64,000 nt of DNA from Paraburkholderia humisilvae (GCF_902859855.1 NZ_CADIKH010000025.1:43133-107132), one strand, 5' to 3'. Positions 41,890 through 51,709 are shown, numbered from the stretch's first letter. Notes: a model not told the origin generated them from the sequence alone. Numbers and translations: made by a program.

Positions 41890-44800
41890 ATCCCATCGAA
41901 GAACAGACGATCGACGACACGCAACGTGCCGCACACGCGCGCTCGGGCGCGCCGTTTAACGGCAGTGACGCGGTGCTGCAGCGGCTCGAAGCCGATTTGC
42001 GGCGGAACGTGCGCGGCGCAGTGCGCTTCGACCCGGGCGCGAAGGCGCTCTATGCGGCCGATGCGTCGAACTACCGGCAAGTGCCGATCGCGGTCGTCGT
42101 GCCGCGCGATGTCGACGATCTGGTCGCAACGCTCGCTGCGTGCCAGCGCAACGATGTCCCGGTGCTGCCGCGCGGCGGCGGCACGTCGCAAAGCGGCCAA
42201 TGCGTGAACGTCGCGGTCGTTGCGGACGCAAGCAAGTTCGTGAACCGCATCGTGTCAGTCGACCCGGCGGCGCAAACCGCGATCGTCGAGCCGGGTGTCG
42301 TCTGCGATACGCTGCGTGACGCGGCCGAGCAGCATGGCCTGACGTTCGCGCCGGACCCGGCGACGCACAGCCGCTGCACATTGGGCGGCATGATCGGCAA
42401 CAACTCGTGCGGCGCACATTCGGTGATGGCCGGCAAGACGGTCGAAAATATCGAAGCGCTCGAAGTGTTGACCTATGATGGCGCGCGCTTCTGGGTCGGT
42501 CCGACCTCCGACGAAGAGCTCGCGCGCATCATCGCGGCGGGCGGCCGTCAAGGCGAAATTTACGCGGCGTTGAAGGCGCTGCGCGATCGCTACGCCGAGC
42601 AGATCCGCGCGAAATTCCCGCAGATCAAACGCCGCGTGTCGGGTTTCAATCTCGATCAGTTGCTGCCTGAAAACGGTTTTAACGTCGCACGCGCACTGGT
42701 TGGCACCGAAGGAACCTGCGCGGTGACGCTACAGGCGAAGGTACGCCTCGTCCACAGCCCGGCGCAACGCGTGCTGCTGGTGGTCGGCTTCGACAATATT
42801 TACGTCGCGGCCGACGCCGTGCCGCATTTCATGCGCTTCAAGCCGATCGCGATCGAAGGCCTCGACCGCGTGATGATTCGCGGTCTGCAGGCGCGCGGTC
42901 TGAAGGCCGAGGAAATCGCATTGCTGCCGGCGGGCGACGCATGGGTCGTGCTCGAGTTCGGCGCCGATACACAGGAAGCAGCGGTACAGATGGCGCAAGC
43001 AGCGGCGCGCTATTTCGAAGCGGGCGAAGCCGGGCCGAACGTATCGACGAAGCGGGTCGAAGCGCGCGCGCTGCAAAACAAGGTATGGTCGATTCGCGAG
43101 ACCGGCGCATCGGCGGTCGCCTTGACGATCGAGCCCGGCAGCCCTGATCCGGTGGTCGGCTGGGAAGATGCGGCGGTCGACCCGATGCGGCTCGGCGATT
43201 ATCTGCGCGCGTTTCAGGCATTGGTCGATCGCTACGGTTACCAGACGTCGCTGTACGGTCACTTCGGCGATGGCTGCGTGCATGCGCGCATCACGTTCGA
43301 CTTGCGTACGCCGGAAAGCATCGGCACATGGCGCAAGTTCCTGCGCGAAGCCGCGCATCTGGTGGTCGAGTTCGGCGGTTCGCTATCGGGCGAGCACGGC
43401 GATGGCCAGGCAAAGGCCGAATTTCTGCCGGTGATGTACGGCGCGGAACTGATGCAGGCGATGGAACAGTTCAAGGCAATCTGGGATCCGCGGCACCGGA
43501 TGAATCCGGGCAAAGTCGTGCATCCGTATCGCGTCGATGAAAACCTGCGGATGGGGCCGGCCTACCGGCCGGTCACGCTGCAAACGAAGCTTACGTTCAG
43601 GAGCCGTGAAGGCGATGGCTTCCAGCGCGCGGTCGAGCGCTGCATCGGCATGGGCAAATGCCGCTCGCTCGAAGGCGGCACGATGTGCCCGAGCTATCGG
43701 GCGTCGCGCGAAGAGGCGTATTCGACGCGCGGCCGCGCGCATCTGTTCTGGGAGATGCTGCAAGGCGAGACCATCAAAGGCGGCTGGCAAAGCGAAGAAA
43801 TCAGGGATGCGCTCGACACGTGTTTGGCCTGCAAGGGCTGCAAATCCGACTGTCCGACGCATACCGACATGGCGTCGTACAAGGCCGAATTCCTGTCGCA
43901 TTACTATGAGACGCACCGCCGGCCGCGACAGGCGCTCTTCATGGGGCGCATCGGCGAATGGGCGCCGCTTGCCGCGCGCTTCGCGCCGCTCGCGAATCTG
44001 ATGACCCAGGCGCCGCTCGTCGGCACGCTCGGCAAATGGGTTGCGGGCATTGCGCAGAAGCGCAAGCTACCTGCATTCGCGCGCCGCACGTATCGGCAGA
44101 TCGCGCAGCACGAGCAGCGCGCGGACCATGCGCGGGGGACGCGCGATGCGCGTGACGCATCGGCGCAGAAAGTGATTCTGTGGGTCGACACGTTCAACGA
44201 TCATTTCTCGCCGGAGGTCGCCGCAGCCGCGGCTGATGTGCTGACGCGACTGGGCTTTCACGTCGTGTTGCCGAAAAGGCGCCTCTGCTGCGGGCGGCCG
44301 CTCTACGACTATGGTCTTATCGAGCGCGCGCGCGAACTGCTGGTGAATGTGCTCGACGATCTCGCCGAGGACATCGCCGCGGGCGTGCCGCTCGTCGGGC
44401 TCGAACCGGGATGCCTGTCGGTGTTCAAGGACGAGTTGCTCAAGCAGTTGCCCGATAGCGACGCGGCGCGGCGCCTGTCCGCGCAAACCTGGTTGTTCTC
44501 CGATTTCGTCGCGCGGCAGCCATTCGAGTGGCCGAAACTCGATGCGCAGGTGGTCGTGCACGGCCACTGCCATCAGAAGGCGCTGTTCGGCATGCAAGGG
44601 GACACCGCGCTGCTCGAGCGCCTTGGCGTGCAGTGGAAACTGCTCGACACGGGCTGTTGCGGAATGGCTGGTTCGTTCGGCTTTAACGAAGCGCACTATG
44701 CGATGTCGGAGAAGATCGGCGAAGACAAGCTGTTCCCGGCTGTGCGCGCCGTGTCACTGCCAACGATTGTGTTGACCAACGGTTTTAGCTGCCGTGAGCA

Positions 44801-44963
44801 GATCGAACACGGCACGGGCCGGCACGCGCTGCATATTGCGCAACTCGCGCAGCGGGCGTTAGCGGCGGGGGCGTCGCACGACGGCACCGCGCAGGAAGCG
44901 GGTACGACTGCCAGCGACGGTGGAACGCGGCGCGAGGCGGGTTCCGCAGAGGTTCATCACTGA
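41886..44963 (+). CDS. FAD/4Fe-4S D-2-hydroxyglutarate dehydrogenase (YdiJ-like)
   Basis: The 1025-aa protein has an FAD_binding_4 domain (VLPRGGGTSQSGQ, then LGGMIGNNSCGAHS, about residues 90-190), a FAD-linked oxidase C domain (GHFGDGCVHARI, SGEHGDGQAK), Fe-S cysteines in CLACKGCKSDCPT, and CCG-type segments CCGRPLYDYG and TGCCGMAGSFG. This architecture and size fit YdiJ, which oxidises D-2-hydroxyglutarate to 2-oxoglutarate. The GTG start overlaps the DUF1338 stop, giving coupled production of both enzymes. A polar 30-residue tail is unremarkable. Confidence 0.9.
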   Translation: MNPIEEQTIDDTQRAAHARSGAPFNGSDAVLQRLEADLRRNVRGAVRFDPGAKALYAADASNYRQVPIAVVVPRDVDDLVATLAACQRNDVPVLPRGGGTSQSGQCVNVAVVADASKFVNRIVSVDPAAQTAIVEPGVVCDTLRDAAEQHGLTFAPDPATHSRCTLGGMIGNNSCGAHSVMAGKTVENIEALEVLTYDGARFWVGPTSDEELARIIAAGGRQGEIYAALKALRDRYAEQIRAKFPQIKRRVSGFNLDQLLPENGFNVARALVGTEGTCAVTLQAKVRLVHSPAQRVLLVVGFDNIYVAADAVPHFMRFKPIAIEGLDRVMIRGLQARGLKAEEIALLPAGDAWVVLEFGADTQEAAVQMAQAAARYFEAGEAGPNVSTKRVEARALQNKVWSIRETGASAVALTIEPGSPDPVVGWEDAAVDPMRLGDYLRAFQALVDRYGYQTSLYGHFGDGCVHARITFDLRTPESIGTWRKFLREAAHLVVEFGGSLSGEHGDGQAKAEFLPVMYGAELMQAMEQFKAIWDPRHRMNPGKVVHPYRVDENLRMGPAYRPVTLQTKLTFRSREGDGFQRAVERCIGMGKCRSLEGGTMCPSYRASREEAYSTRGRAHLFWEMLQGETIKGGWQSEEIRDALDTCLACKGCKSDCPTHTDMASYKAEFLSHYYETHRRPRQALFMGRIGEWAPLAARFAPLANLMTQAPLVGTLGKWVAGIAQKRKLPAFARRTYRQIAQHEQRADHARGTRDARDASAQKVILWVDTFNDHFSPEVAAAAADVLTRLGFHVVLPKRRLCCGRPLYDYGLIERARELLVNVLDDLAEDIAAGVPLVGLEPGCLSVFKDELLKQLPDSDAARRLSAQTWLFSDFVARQPFEWPKLDAQVVVHGHCHQKALFGMQGDTALLERLGVQWKLLDTGCCGMAGSFGFNEAHYAMSEKIGEDKLFPAVRAVSLPTIVLTNGFSCREQIEHGTGRHALHIAQLAQRALAAGASHDGTAQEAGTTASDGGTRREAGSAEVHH

Positions 44964-44983
44964 AATGGCCAGACGCGTCGTGC

Positions 44984-45610
44984 CTACTTTTTAGGCGGGT
45001 CCGCGCCGGGCTGTGTCGGATCGCCGCCGGTCGCCATCCACAGCACTTCGGCGTCTGCTTCGCTGGTCGATACCGCCGCGTGGCCGGTGCGACTGTCGAA
45101 GTAGAGGCTGTCGCCGGCGTTCAGATGCGTCGGCGCATAAAGCTCCGAATACAGGCACACGCTGCCGCTGATCACATAGAGAAACTCTTCGCCCTCGTGG
45201 CGCCCCCAGTCATCGAACGCGTCGAGCGTGTGCGCTGTAATGCGGATGCGAAACGGCAGCATCGCCTTGTGCGCGAGGTCCGTCGCGAGCAACTCCATCT
45301 GATAGCCGCGGTAAGCGTGACGCTGCCCCGCATCTTTGCGCGTCAGCGCGCGGCGGCCGCCCGCGGTGGGTTTCGGTGTGGCGCCGAACAGATCGGCGAG
45401 ATCGATCTGCAAGCCGAGCACGATCTTTTGCAGCACGTCGAAGGTCGGCGACATCAGGCCGTTTTCCACTTTCGACAGCGTCGAGCGGGACACGCCGCAT
45501 AGCCGGCTCGCGTTCTCCAGCGTCAGGTCGAGCCCGACCCGCGCGGCGCGGACGCGCCGGCCGAGATCAGAGGTCGACGACTCGGCGGGTTTGGCTGAAG
45601 TGGCATCCAT
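44984..45610 (-). CDS. XRE family regulator with cupin domain
   Basis: The 208-aa protein has an XRE HTH (LGRRVRAARVGLDLTLENAS, RLCGVSRSTLSKVENGLMSP; about residues 15-70) and a C-terminal cupin (about 110-195, with EGEEFLYVISGSV). Such proteins sense a small ligand and control nearby catabolic genes. It is convergent with the YdiJ-like gene. ATG 45610 is the first in-frame start with protein-like sequence. Confidence 0.88.
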   Translation of the reverse strand: MDATSAKPAESSTSDLGRRVRAARVGLDLTLENASRLCGVSRSTLSKVENGLMSPTFDVLQKIVLGLQIDLADLFGATPKPTAGGRRALTRKDAGQRHAYRGYQMELLATDLAHKAMLPFRIRITAHTLDAFDDWGRHEGEEFLYVISGSVCLYSELYAPTHLNAGDSLYFDSRTGHAAVSTSEADAEVLWMATGGDPTQPGADPPKK

Positions 45611-46026
45611 GGCGTGGCGTAACAGCGGGAAAGTGTGCGGCGGCGTGCGGCAGGCGCGCGAAATAGCTGTTTCCGATCATAACATTCCGATGGCGAGCAT
45701 CCGATGCACGTTGTCTCTACATGAGAGATGCGATGCGTTGTCCGTTTCTCATCGGAAATACCGGTGGACGGCCATGACGCCCGCCCAGCCGTCATATGAC
45801 TGACATGTTCGGCGGGCGATGGCCCGCCCCACGACCCGCCCTACCAACAGGCAACTAGCCTGACTATTCCGCGGCGTGACCGGATTGAGGCTCGCAGGTT
45901 CGCGTCGACGCGCGCTCCTTCGCGACTGTGCCAGAGCGTACCCGACTGATAGGCTAAAAATGCACCTGTGACAGTTTGGTGCCGGAACCTGGCGGGACTC
46001 GACACCAAATCTGGCGTGACGTGCAA
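45611..46026. other. Intergenic region without recognised gene
   Basis: About 415 bp between the XRE-cupin start and the end of the HrpG-like gene. The ORF at 45841-46026 has no supporting signal. It should hold the XRE promoter and the 3' region of the response regulator gene. No clear hairpin. Confidence 0.35.
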
Positions 46027-46776
46027 TTAAAACGGGTATGCCGCGACGGGCTCGCTTAGCCTCGCAGCCGCGGTCGTTGCCGGCCGCGTCCTGACCAGGT
46101 CGAAAACGTAGCCGATCGAATAGACGGTCTTAAGCTGGAGATTGCTGTGTTCACCGAGCGACAGTTTGCTGCGGAGCTTATAGATATGTTGCTCGATCGA
46201 ACGGCTCGCAATCACGGCCTCCTTGCCCCACACCGCGCGCGCAATCTGTTCGCGGGTAAGGAGGGTGCCGGCATTGGCGAACAGCAGCCACGCGAGCGTG
46301 AGTTCGCGCGCGGTCAGCTTGATATGCTGGCCGTTGACGCTGATGGCGCTGGTCGAGCGGTCGATCGTGTATTCGCCGAGCGTAATGCGGCTATCGGAGT
46401 TCGCGCTGCCGCCGCTTTTCGTGATCGTGCGGCGCGCACGCGCAAGCACTTCCTTCGCGCAGGGCGTACCCACCGCGATCTCGTCGACGCCGGCGTCGAG
46501 CGCTTCGATGATGCTGTCGGTGTCCCACGACTGGCCGATCATCATCACCGGCAAGTCGCGGCGGAAGTGACAGGCGCGCCACGACAGCACGCCGCGGCCA
46601 GCCGCGCAGCTGCGGCCCGCGTCGAACAACACGAGCGCCGCGTCATGGCGCTCGAGAAAGCGGATCAGCGGAAGCTCGCTGGAAAAGCGGATACAGCGGT
46701 AATTGCCGTCCTCTTCGAATGCCTTGTCGATCTCGCGAAACAGATGGTCGTTTTGTGTGTAAAAGGCAATCTGCAT
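46027..46776 (-). CDS. hrpG: OmpR-type regulator, HrpG-like, with atypical receiver
   Basis: The 249-aa protein has an N-terminal receiver-like domain and a C-terminal winged helix (ARELTLAWLLFANAGTLL, TREQIARAVWGKEAV, SIEQHIYKLRSKLSLGEH, VYSIGYVFDL). Compared with OmpR receivers it keeps an aspartate at D52 (VLFDAG) but lacks the N-terminal acidic pair (TQND instead of EDD) and the KP lysine near residue 105. Divergent pairing with an HrpB-like gene supports HrpG identity: in Ralstonia HrpG activates hrpB and the type III secretion regulon. GGAG upstream of ATG 46776 sets the start. Confidence 0.78.
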   Translation of the reverse strand: MQIAFYTQNDHLFREIDKAFEEDGNYRCIRFSSELPLIRFLERHDAALVLFDAGRSCAAGRGVLSWRACHFRRDLPVMMIGQSWDTDSIIEALDAGVDEIAVGTPCAKEVLARARRTITKSGGSANSDSRITLGEYTIDRSTSAISVNGQHIKLTARELTLAWLLFANAGTLLTREQIARAVWGKEAVIASRSIEQHIYKLRSKLSLGEHSNLQLKTVYSIGYVFDLVRTRPATTAAARLSEPVAAYPF

Positions 46777-47196
46777 GATTTCTCCGTAACGATCGCCGCG
46801 CTTCATCGTGAAGCGCAATTCACCCCGTCAGGTCCCTGGTCCTTGTTCGTTGGCTATGAGCAGTCGTCGCATCGTGCTCTGTCCAACACAACACGTAATA
46901 GAGGGGGCGTATTCCCACTTCGCATCCGAAACACGTACTGAAGTGATGCAAATTCCCAATTTTCAGGAAAAGGCTAACGATATTCGGCAAACGTAGAAGA
47001 AATGAAAGAAAATGCCGTGAAGCGAAATTTGCGGACGCAAATTCTCAACAATGCTCAAGTTCAATTAACGTTCCAGGATTATTGAGAATCCTGGTCGACG
47101 ATTTGGCTACATTGGGTTCCGTTGCGGTGTTCGGGTTTCCCCCCGGGCACCCCGGACGCGTCACGCGTTCGCACCGGATCGCCAACGGAGCCCGCC
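46777..47196. promoter_or_regulatory. HrpG/HrpB divergent promoter region
   Basis: This 420-bp region is AT-rich around 46900-47070. I looked for TTCG-N16-TTCG (hrpII box) and found TTCG words but none at that spacing. No gene is present. Promoters for both regulators must lie here. Confidence 0.4.
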
Positions 47197-48645
47197 ATGC
47201 TTGCCACTTTCTATTTCCCCTACGTGTCGATGTTGACGTCGACGTCGGTCCCACCCGCGTTGACCGAACTGATTTCCGAGGGCCGGATTCAGGCGGCCGC
47301 CGCCCAGGCGTCGCGACACGTTGATACCTGCGATCCGGATCTGCTTCCCGGCCTGCTGCAGTTGCACGGTGATCTGCAAATGGCGGTCGGCATGGACGTC
47401 GATGCCGAAGAGTCGTATCGAGAAGCGCAAAAGCTGATGCGCGCGTCCAAGGAGCAGGTGCGCTTCGCGTCGTGCCGCAACGCCGGCTGGCAGGCACTGT
47501 TCCGCTGCCGCTACGGCACCGCGATGTCGTGTTTCATGCGCCTCGTCGACCAGCCGGGCAGCGAATTGTCGCTGCGTCTCGAAGGCTACTTCGGCATGTT
47601 CGGCGTGTTGTTCGGCCTTGGCCGGCTGCGTGACGCGGACGGTGTGCTCGACGCGCTCGATGACCTGATCGACGACTCGAGCACGACGCTGACGACTGCG
47701 CGCGGCTGGCGCGAACTGCTGACCGCCGTTCGTTTCGACGTCGCGACGCAAAGCGAACTGCGCTCGCACCCGGAACTGAGCGATCACGTGTACTGGCAGT
47801 CGGGTCTCGCCGGTGAAGGCGCGCCACGCATTGCACCGATGCAGGGCACGACGCCGCGGGTCAGCACGTACACGGTGCAGACTCCGCTGCTGCGCGCGCG
47901 CACCGATTACCTGAAGCAACTGATGCAACTAGCGAACGGCCAGCGCGATGTCGGCCATGTGCTCGGTGCGCATGCGGACTGGGCAGGCAAGCAGGGCATC
48001 GCGAGCTACCAGGGCGCGGTGCGCATCGAGATCGTGCTCGCGAGCCTCGCGGGTGGCGCGCCGGCGCTCGCCGAGTCGATCCTCACGCTGCTGAACGCGG
48101 AAGTACGGATGCCGCAAAGCCATCGGCAGCTCGAATATCTGTATTGTTTTGCGAAGCTGCGCCATCAGCAGGAGCGCAACGCGGAGTCGCTGCGCGTGTA
48201 TACGCGTTACGCGCTCACGGCGATGCGCTGCATCCGCGACGAAGCGGGCGCACTTGCTCGCTACGCGCAGCGCACGGTGCGCGTGCCGGAGCAACTGGAC
48301 GATATCGGCGCACGGCTGCCGGCGCGTTATCGTCGCGCGTACCGGTATCTGGTCGATAACCTCGACCGCAAGGACTTGTCGATTCGCGAGATCGCCAGTG
48401 AAATCGGCGTCACCGAGCGTGCGCTGCAAAGCGCGTTCAAGAGCAGCCTCGGTTCGACGCCGAGCGAGATCGTGCGCCGGCTGCGGATGGAGCGCATTCG
48501 CGCCGAGCTGCAGACGTCCGAAGGCGCGCACGAGAACGGCATTCTTGCGACCGCGAACAAGTGGGGTGTCAGCAACCGCTCGACGCTTGTCAACAGCTAT
48601 CGCCGCGAGTTCAACGAAGCGCCTTCCGATACGTTGAACCGCTAG
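47197..48645 (+). CDS. hrpB: AraC family regulator with TPR-like N terminus, HrpB-like
   Basis: The 482-aa protein has a long N-terminal helical-repeat region (about residues 20-330) and a C-terminal AraC HTH (about 375-475, with IREIASEIGVTERALQSAFK and STPSEIVRRLRMERIRAEL). Length and architecture match HrpB of Ralstonia solanacearum (477 aa), the AraC activator of type III secretion genes. ACGGAG precedes ATG 47197. A strong terminator follows at 48680. No hrc/hrp structural gene lies within the window, so the pair acts at a distance or on non-T3SS targets. Confidence 0.8.
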   Translation: MLATFYFPYVSMLTSTSVPPALTELISEGRIQAAAAQASRHVDTCDPDLLPGLLQLHGDLQMAVGMDVDAEESYREAQKLMRASKEQVRFASCRNAGWQALFRCRYGTAMSCFMRLVDQPGSELSLRLEGYFGMFGVLFGLGRLRDADGVLDALDDLIDDSSTTLTTARGWRELLTAVRFDVATQSELRSHPELSDHVYWQSGLAGEGAPRIAPMQGTTPRVSTYTVQTPLLRARTDYLKQLMQLANGQRDVGHVLGAHADWAGKQGIASYQGAVRIEIVLASLAGGAPALAESILTLLNAEVRMPQSHRQLEYLYCFAKLRHQQERNAESLRVYTRYALTAMRCIRDEAGALARYAQRTVRVPEQLDDIGARLPARYRRAYRYLVDNLDRKDLSIREIASEIGVTERALQSAFKSSLGSTPSEIVRRLRMERIRAELQTSEGAHENGILATANKWGVSNRSTLVNSYRREFNEAPSDTLNR

Positions 48646-48679
48646 CCGGCAATTGGCTTGAGGCTGGACCGGGATGCCT

Positions 48680-48716
48680 GAGGTGACGGTGCATGAGTGC
48701 CGTCACCTTCTTTTTT
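48680..48716 (+). terminator. Rho-independent terminator of the hrpB-like gene
   Basis: AGGTGACGG (48681-48689) pairs with CCGTCACCT (48700-48708), 10-nt loop, and T6 at 48711-48716 on the plus strand, 35 bp after the stop codon. Confidence 0.92.
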
Positions 48717-48937
48717 GCGGCTTAAGCAAATTAATCGATTCGATTGACGAAATAAATGGCTCAAAAGGCCGCGAGCGCTGACGCGGACATGCCGAAGCGA
48801 GAACACTGCGAACCGCGCGCAAAGCGATAAAGATAACGAAATTCGCAGCACGGACGACCGGTGTCCGCATGCAACGCCCGACGAGGGCGTTGCGCTGGGC
48901 CGCTGAAGCGCGCGCGTGCGAAGAGGCACGCGATAGG

Positions 48938-49870
48938 CTAGCTGATGGTGTGGTGGGGGGTGGGAGCTGAGCCGACCTTGCCGAACAACTGGTCGACACC
49001 CTGTCCGGAGATCTGCTTACCGAGCGACATCAGGTCGATGTTCTTGTTGTCGGCGCCGACCAGCGCGTAATGCAGTTCATCCTGCCGCCACGTGACCACA
49101 TTCATATCGGCCACCTGTGACGCGGCCACTGCCTGGTCGGGGCGCATATCCTTCATCACGCACAACGCGATCGGTGGACCTTCGGGCGGCAGGTATTCGA
49201 TTTGCACAAGCGGTTTGCCCTGGAAGCGCAGACGCGTCACGCGTTTGAACGTAAGCCCCGCGGCGCTTAGATCAGGGACACGCAACGACAGTTGGTCGTC
49301 TTGACGAATTTGTGCGACCGTTTGCGCGGACTCGTCGGTACTGACCGTGCTGAACGCGACGGTCTCGCGCGAATACAGCTTCTGATAGTCGACCACCGCG
49401 CGTATCCACGGAGACGGACCGTTCGATGCCGTCGTGAACGCGCCTGACACCGGATTGAGGCTCCCCGGTGCGAGACGCATCACCGCGCCGACGCAGAACG
49501 CGCCCGCGACAAACGCAACGGCGAGCCACGCGGGCGCGACACGCACACGCGAGCGCACCGGCGCTGATGGCGGCATCTGCGCGTCATGTTCGATATGCGC
49601 GTCGTTCGCGCCGGGTTCGCTCGACGTGGCGGCGGGCTGCGCCGCATGCGCACGCGAGAGCGCTTCGATTTTTTTCGCCAGGCTTTCCGGGACGGGGGGC
49701 AGCTTCTGGTCGGCGAACGCGTCGCCGTATGGCAGACGTGACGCGGAGAAGAGCGCGACACGTTCCGCCGTTTCGGGCGACGTCGCAATCTCTTTTTCGA
49801 TTTCCTGGCGTTCGAGAGGCGATAGCTCACCGTCGACATACGCCATCAATAGCATGTCGTCCAATTTCAT
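48938..49870 (-). CDS. Anti-sigma factor, single membrane helix
   Basis: The 310-aa protein has a zinc-less anti-sigma N terminus (DDMLLMAYVDGELSPLERQE, about residues 4-45), a membrane helix (WLAVAFVAGAFCVGAVM, about 115-131) and a periplasmic C-terminal domain. It starts within the stop codon overlap of the ECF sigma gene (ATGA at 49867-49870), the classic sigma/anti-sigma arrangement. It should hold the sigma factor at the membrane until an oxidative or envelope signal reaches the periplasmic domain. Confidence 0.88.
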   Translation of the reverse strand: MKLDDMLLMAYVDGELSPLERQEIEKEIATSPETAERVALFSASRLPYGDAFADQKLPPVPESLAKKIEALSRAHAAQPAATSSEPGANDAHIEHDAQMPPSAPVRSRVRVAPAWLAVAFVAGAFCVGAVMRLAPGSLNPVSGAFTTASNGPSPWIRAVVDYQKLYSRETVAFSTVSTDESAQTVAQIRQDDQLSLRVPDLSAAGLTFKRVTRLRFQGKPLVQIEYLPPEGPPIALCVMKDMRPDQAVAASQVADMNVVTWRQDELHYALVGADNKNIDLMSLGKQISGQGVDQLFGKVGSAPTPHHTIS

Positions 49871-50415
49871 GAGACTTCGCCCTTGCTCTTAACCGGATTC
49901 TTCATTTTCTGGCCTTCCCGCACGCCGAAATGCGCGCCTATGGCCTGGCGTGCCCGCGACAAACGGCTCATGACCGTTCCGACTGGCACTTCGAGGACTT
50001 CTGCCGCCTCGCTATAACTCAGGCCTTCCACCGCTACCAAAAGCATAACGACGCGTTGTGCTTCCGGCAAGCGTGAGACCGCATCGATAATCTGTCCGTT
50101 CATCACATGATCTTCAGGCGAACGTGCGGCCGGATCAGCAACGGTTTCGAGCAATGCGTCGTCCCATTGCATGCTGGAACGGCTGCGCACGCTACGCGCT
50201 CGCAATTCGTTGATCCAGGTCGAATGCACAATCGAAAACATCCAGCTAAGGGGGGCGGTGCCGGGCCTTAACTGATGAGCACGCTCGAGAGCGCGAACAC
50301 ACGCGCGCTGTACAAGATCCTCCGCATCGTGCTGATCACCGGTAATGCGCAGCGCGAACGCCCACAGGCGCGGCAGCATGCCCGGCAGGAGGCTGGGTAA
50401 GTCTGCGTCGGTCAT
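49867..50415 (-). CDS. ECF family RNA polymerase sigma factor
   Basis: The 182-aa protein has sigma region 2 (LWAFALRITGDQHDAEDLVQ, then WMFSIVHSTWINELRAR) and region 4 (LPEAQRVVMLLVAVEGLSYS, then GTVMSRLSRARQAI). It is followed by its anti-sigma gene with overlap and preceded, on the same strand, by a small catalase gene. The motif GGTTGACTCAA lies 59 bp upstream of its start, exactly as far as the same motif from the catalase start, so autoregulation of both promoters is likely. Confidence 0.9.
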   Translation of the reverse strand: MTDADLPSLLPGMLPRLWAFALRITGDQHDAEDLVQRACVRALERAHQLRPGTAPLSWMFSIVHSTWINELRARSVRSRSSMQWDDALLETVADPAARSPEDHVMNGQIIDAVSRLPEAQRVVMLLVAVEGLSYSEAAEVLEVPVGTVMSRLSRARQAIGAHFGVREGQKMKNPVKSKGEVS

Positions 50416-50473
50416 CGACGGAGTTCCTTGTTTGTCCCTTGTAGTAATCGAAGCGCGTCGTCCAAGGCGACGC

Positions 50474-50484
50474 TTGAGTCAACC
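50474..50484 (-). promoter_or_regulatory. GGTTGACTCAA motif upstream of the ECF sigma gene
   Basis: The 11-mer occupies 50474-50484 on the minus strand. Its 3' end is 59 bp from the sigma start codon. An identical 11-mer lies at 51719-51729, also 59 bp from the catalase start. TTGACT resembles a sigma-70 -35 hexamer, but no shared -10 follows, so an ECF or regulator site is equally possible. Confidence 0.6.
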
Positions 50485-50559
50485 GCGGCTGGCGGCACAC
50501 GGTAACACACGAGTTTAACTTCTCGTAATAAAGTCTGCTGAGCATTGCTTGTTCTGAGG

Positions 50560-51660
50560 CTAACGTTTGCTTGCGAAACGAACTTCTTCCGACATACGCC
50601 GGTAAAACGATTCCATGTACGTGGCTGAACGCGCGGCCAATAGCGGATCCGCGGACGGTTCAATGCCCGCCGGCAAAACCAGCGGGTCGAAATCGATATT
50701 GCGGCACGGCCCGTCGATTTGCGGCTGCGCACTGTCGATGACCAGCGTGCCCGCATCGACGCGTTCGCGATCAGGCGTTTGAGGCCAGACTCGCGTCGCA
50801 TCGGTGATCGCGTCGCCCGGCTGCGCGACCGCGAGTATCAGATGCCAGCGCAGCGGCCCCTGCGCAAGCGTCTTGACCAGTCGATGCGCGAGAAAATCCG
50901 GATCGCGTCGTTCCGATGCGGTGACCGGCCGGTAGACTGAATCGGGCACCATGCTCCAACGCACGTATCGCGAAGTGCCGTCCGCGCTGACGAAGCGGAA
51001 TGCACTGACGCTGTAGTAAGCGGCATTGTCGAAGTCCGACGATGCCGGATGCTGTCGCGTCCATTCACGAAATGCGCGTGCTTCGGGATGCTGTTCCTCG
51101 AACGCGGCAATGCGCGCGGGGTCGGGTTTCCCGGTTGCTTTGTCCACACGGTGCGCCGCGAGTTCCGCGACAAAGTCATCGGGCGTCCTGACGGAAAAGA
51201 TGGGCGCCGAATTCATCGCGGTACGCCATTCCCCGCCGTCCGGCACCGCGAAGCGAAGTGCGAGACTGCGCAGCCGCGATTCGCCGTCGGCAACCGCCGG
51301 ATTGGTGCCGGGCACCGAGAAGCGTCCGACCACCGGGACCACGCCACGCGCGAACACACGAGCACGCGACAACCTGGCACCCGCGCCATTGCTTTCGAAG
51401 TGCCCGATCACACAGATCCCTTTGGCGTGGTTGCGGCGAAAACCTGGGTGCAAGCCGGTGGTCGCTTCGAAGGCATTGACGACGCGGGTGGCCGAAAGCG
51501 GAGCACGGTGCACGGGCCAGCCAACCCAGCCCGCGGAAAAGGCGTATGCGAACGATATCCCGCCGATCGCCACAGCGATGATCGCGTAGCGCAGCAGGAG
51601 CGATGGATAGGCCCACCCTGAGCGCAGCAGTTTGTTCAGGTAGTCGAACGTTTTCGCCAT
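50560..51660 (-). CDS. Small monofunctional catalase-family heme peroxidase (SrpA-like), membrane-anchored
   Basis: The 366-aa protein has one N-terminal membrane helix (about residues 23-45) and a truncated catalase domain with NAFEATTGLHPGFRRNHAKG and NSAPIFSVRTPDDFVAEL. Canonical catalases are about 480 or more residues; SrpA-type proteins are 330-370. The NHAKG histidine corresponds to the distal heme histidine by position. It would degrade peroxides in the periplasm or at the membrane. ATG 51660 is used; a TTG one codon upstream is possible. It is the first gene of the catalase, sigma, anti-sigma group. Confidence 0.85.
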   Translation of the reverse strand: MAKTFDYLNKLLRSGWAYPSLLLRYAIIAVAIGGISFAYAFSAGWVGWPVHRAPLSATRVVNAFEATTGLHPGFRRNHAKGICVIGHFESNGAGARLSRARVFARGVVPVVGRFSVPGTNPAVADGESRLRSLALRFAVPDGGEWRTAMNSAPIFSVRTPDDFVAELAAHRVDKATGKPDPARIAAFEEQHPEARAFREWTRQHPASSDFDNAAYYSVSAFRFVSADGTSRYVRWSMVPDSVYRPVTASERRDPDFLAHRLVKTLAQGPLRWHLILAVAQPGDAITDATRVWPQTPDRERVDAGTLVIDSAQPQIDGPCRNIDFDPLVLPAGIEPSADPLLAARSATYMESFYRRMSEEVRFASKR

Positions 51661-51709
51661 CAAGGATATCCAGCCTGGCTCGGCCTTCAGTGTTCCGGTC
51701 GGCCGCTGA

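Noticed and set aside
45841..46026. 61-aa minus-strand ORF behind the HrpG-like gene
   Set aside because: No start signal, no recognisable sequence.
46777..47196. hrpII box (TTCG-N16-TTCG) between hrpG-like and hrpB-like genes
   Set aside because: TTCG words are present but none at the 20-bp period.
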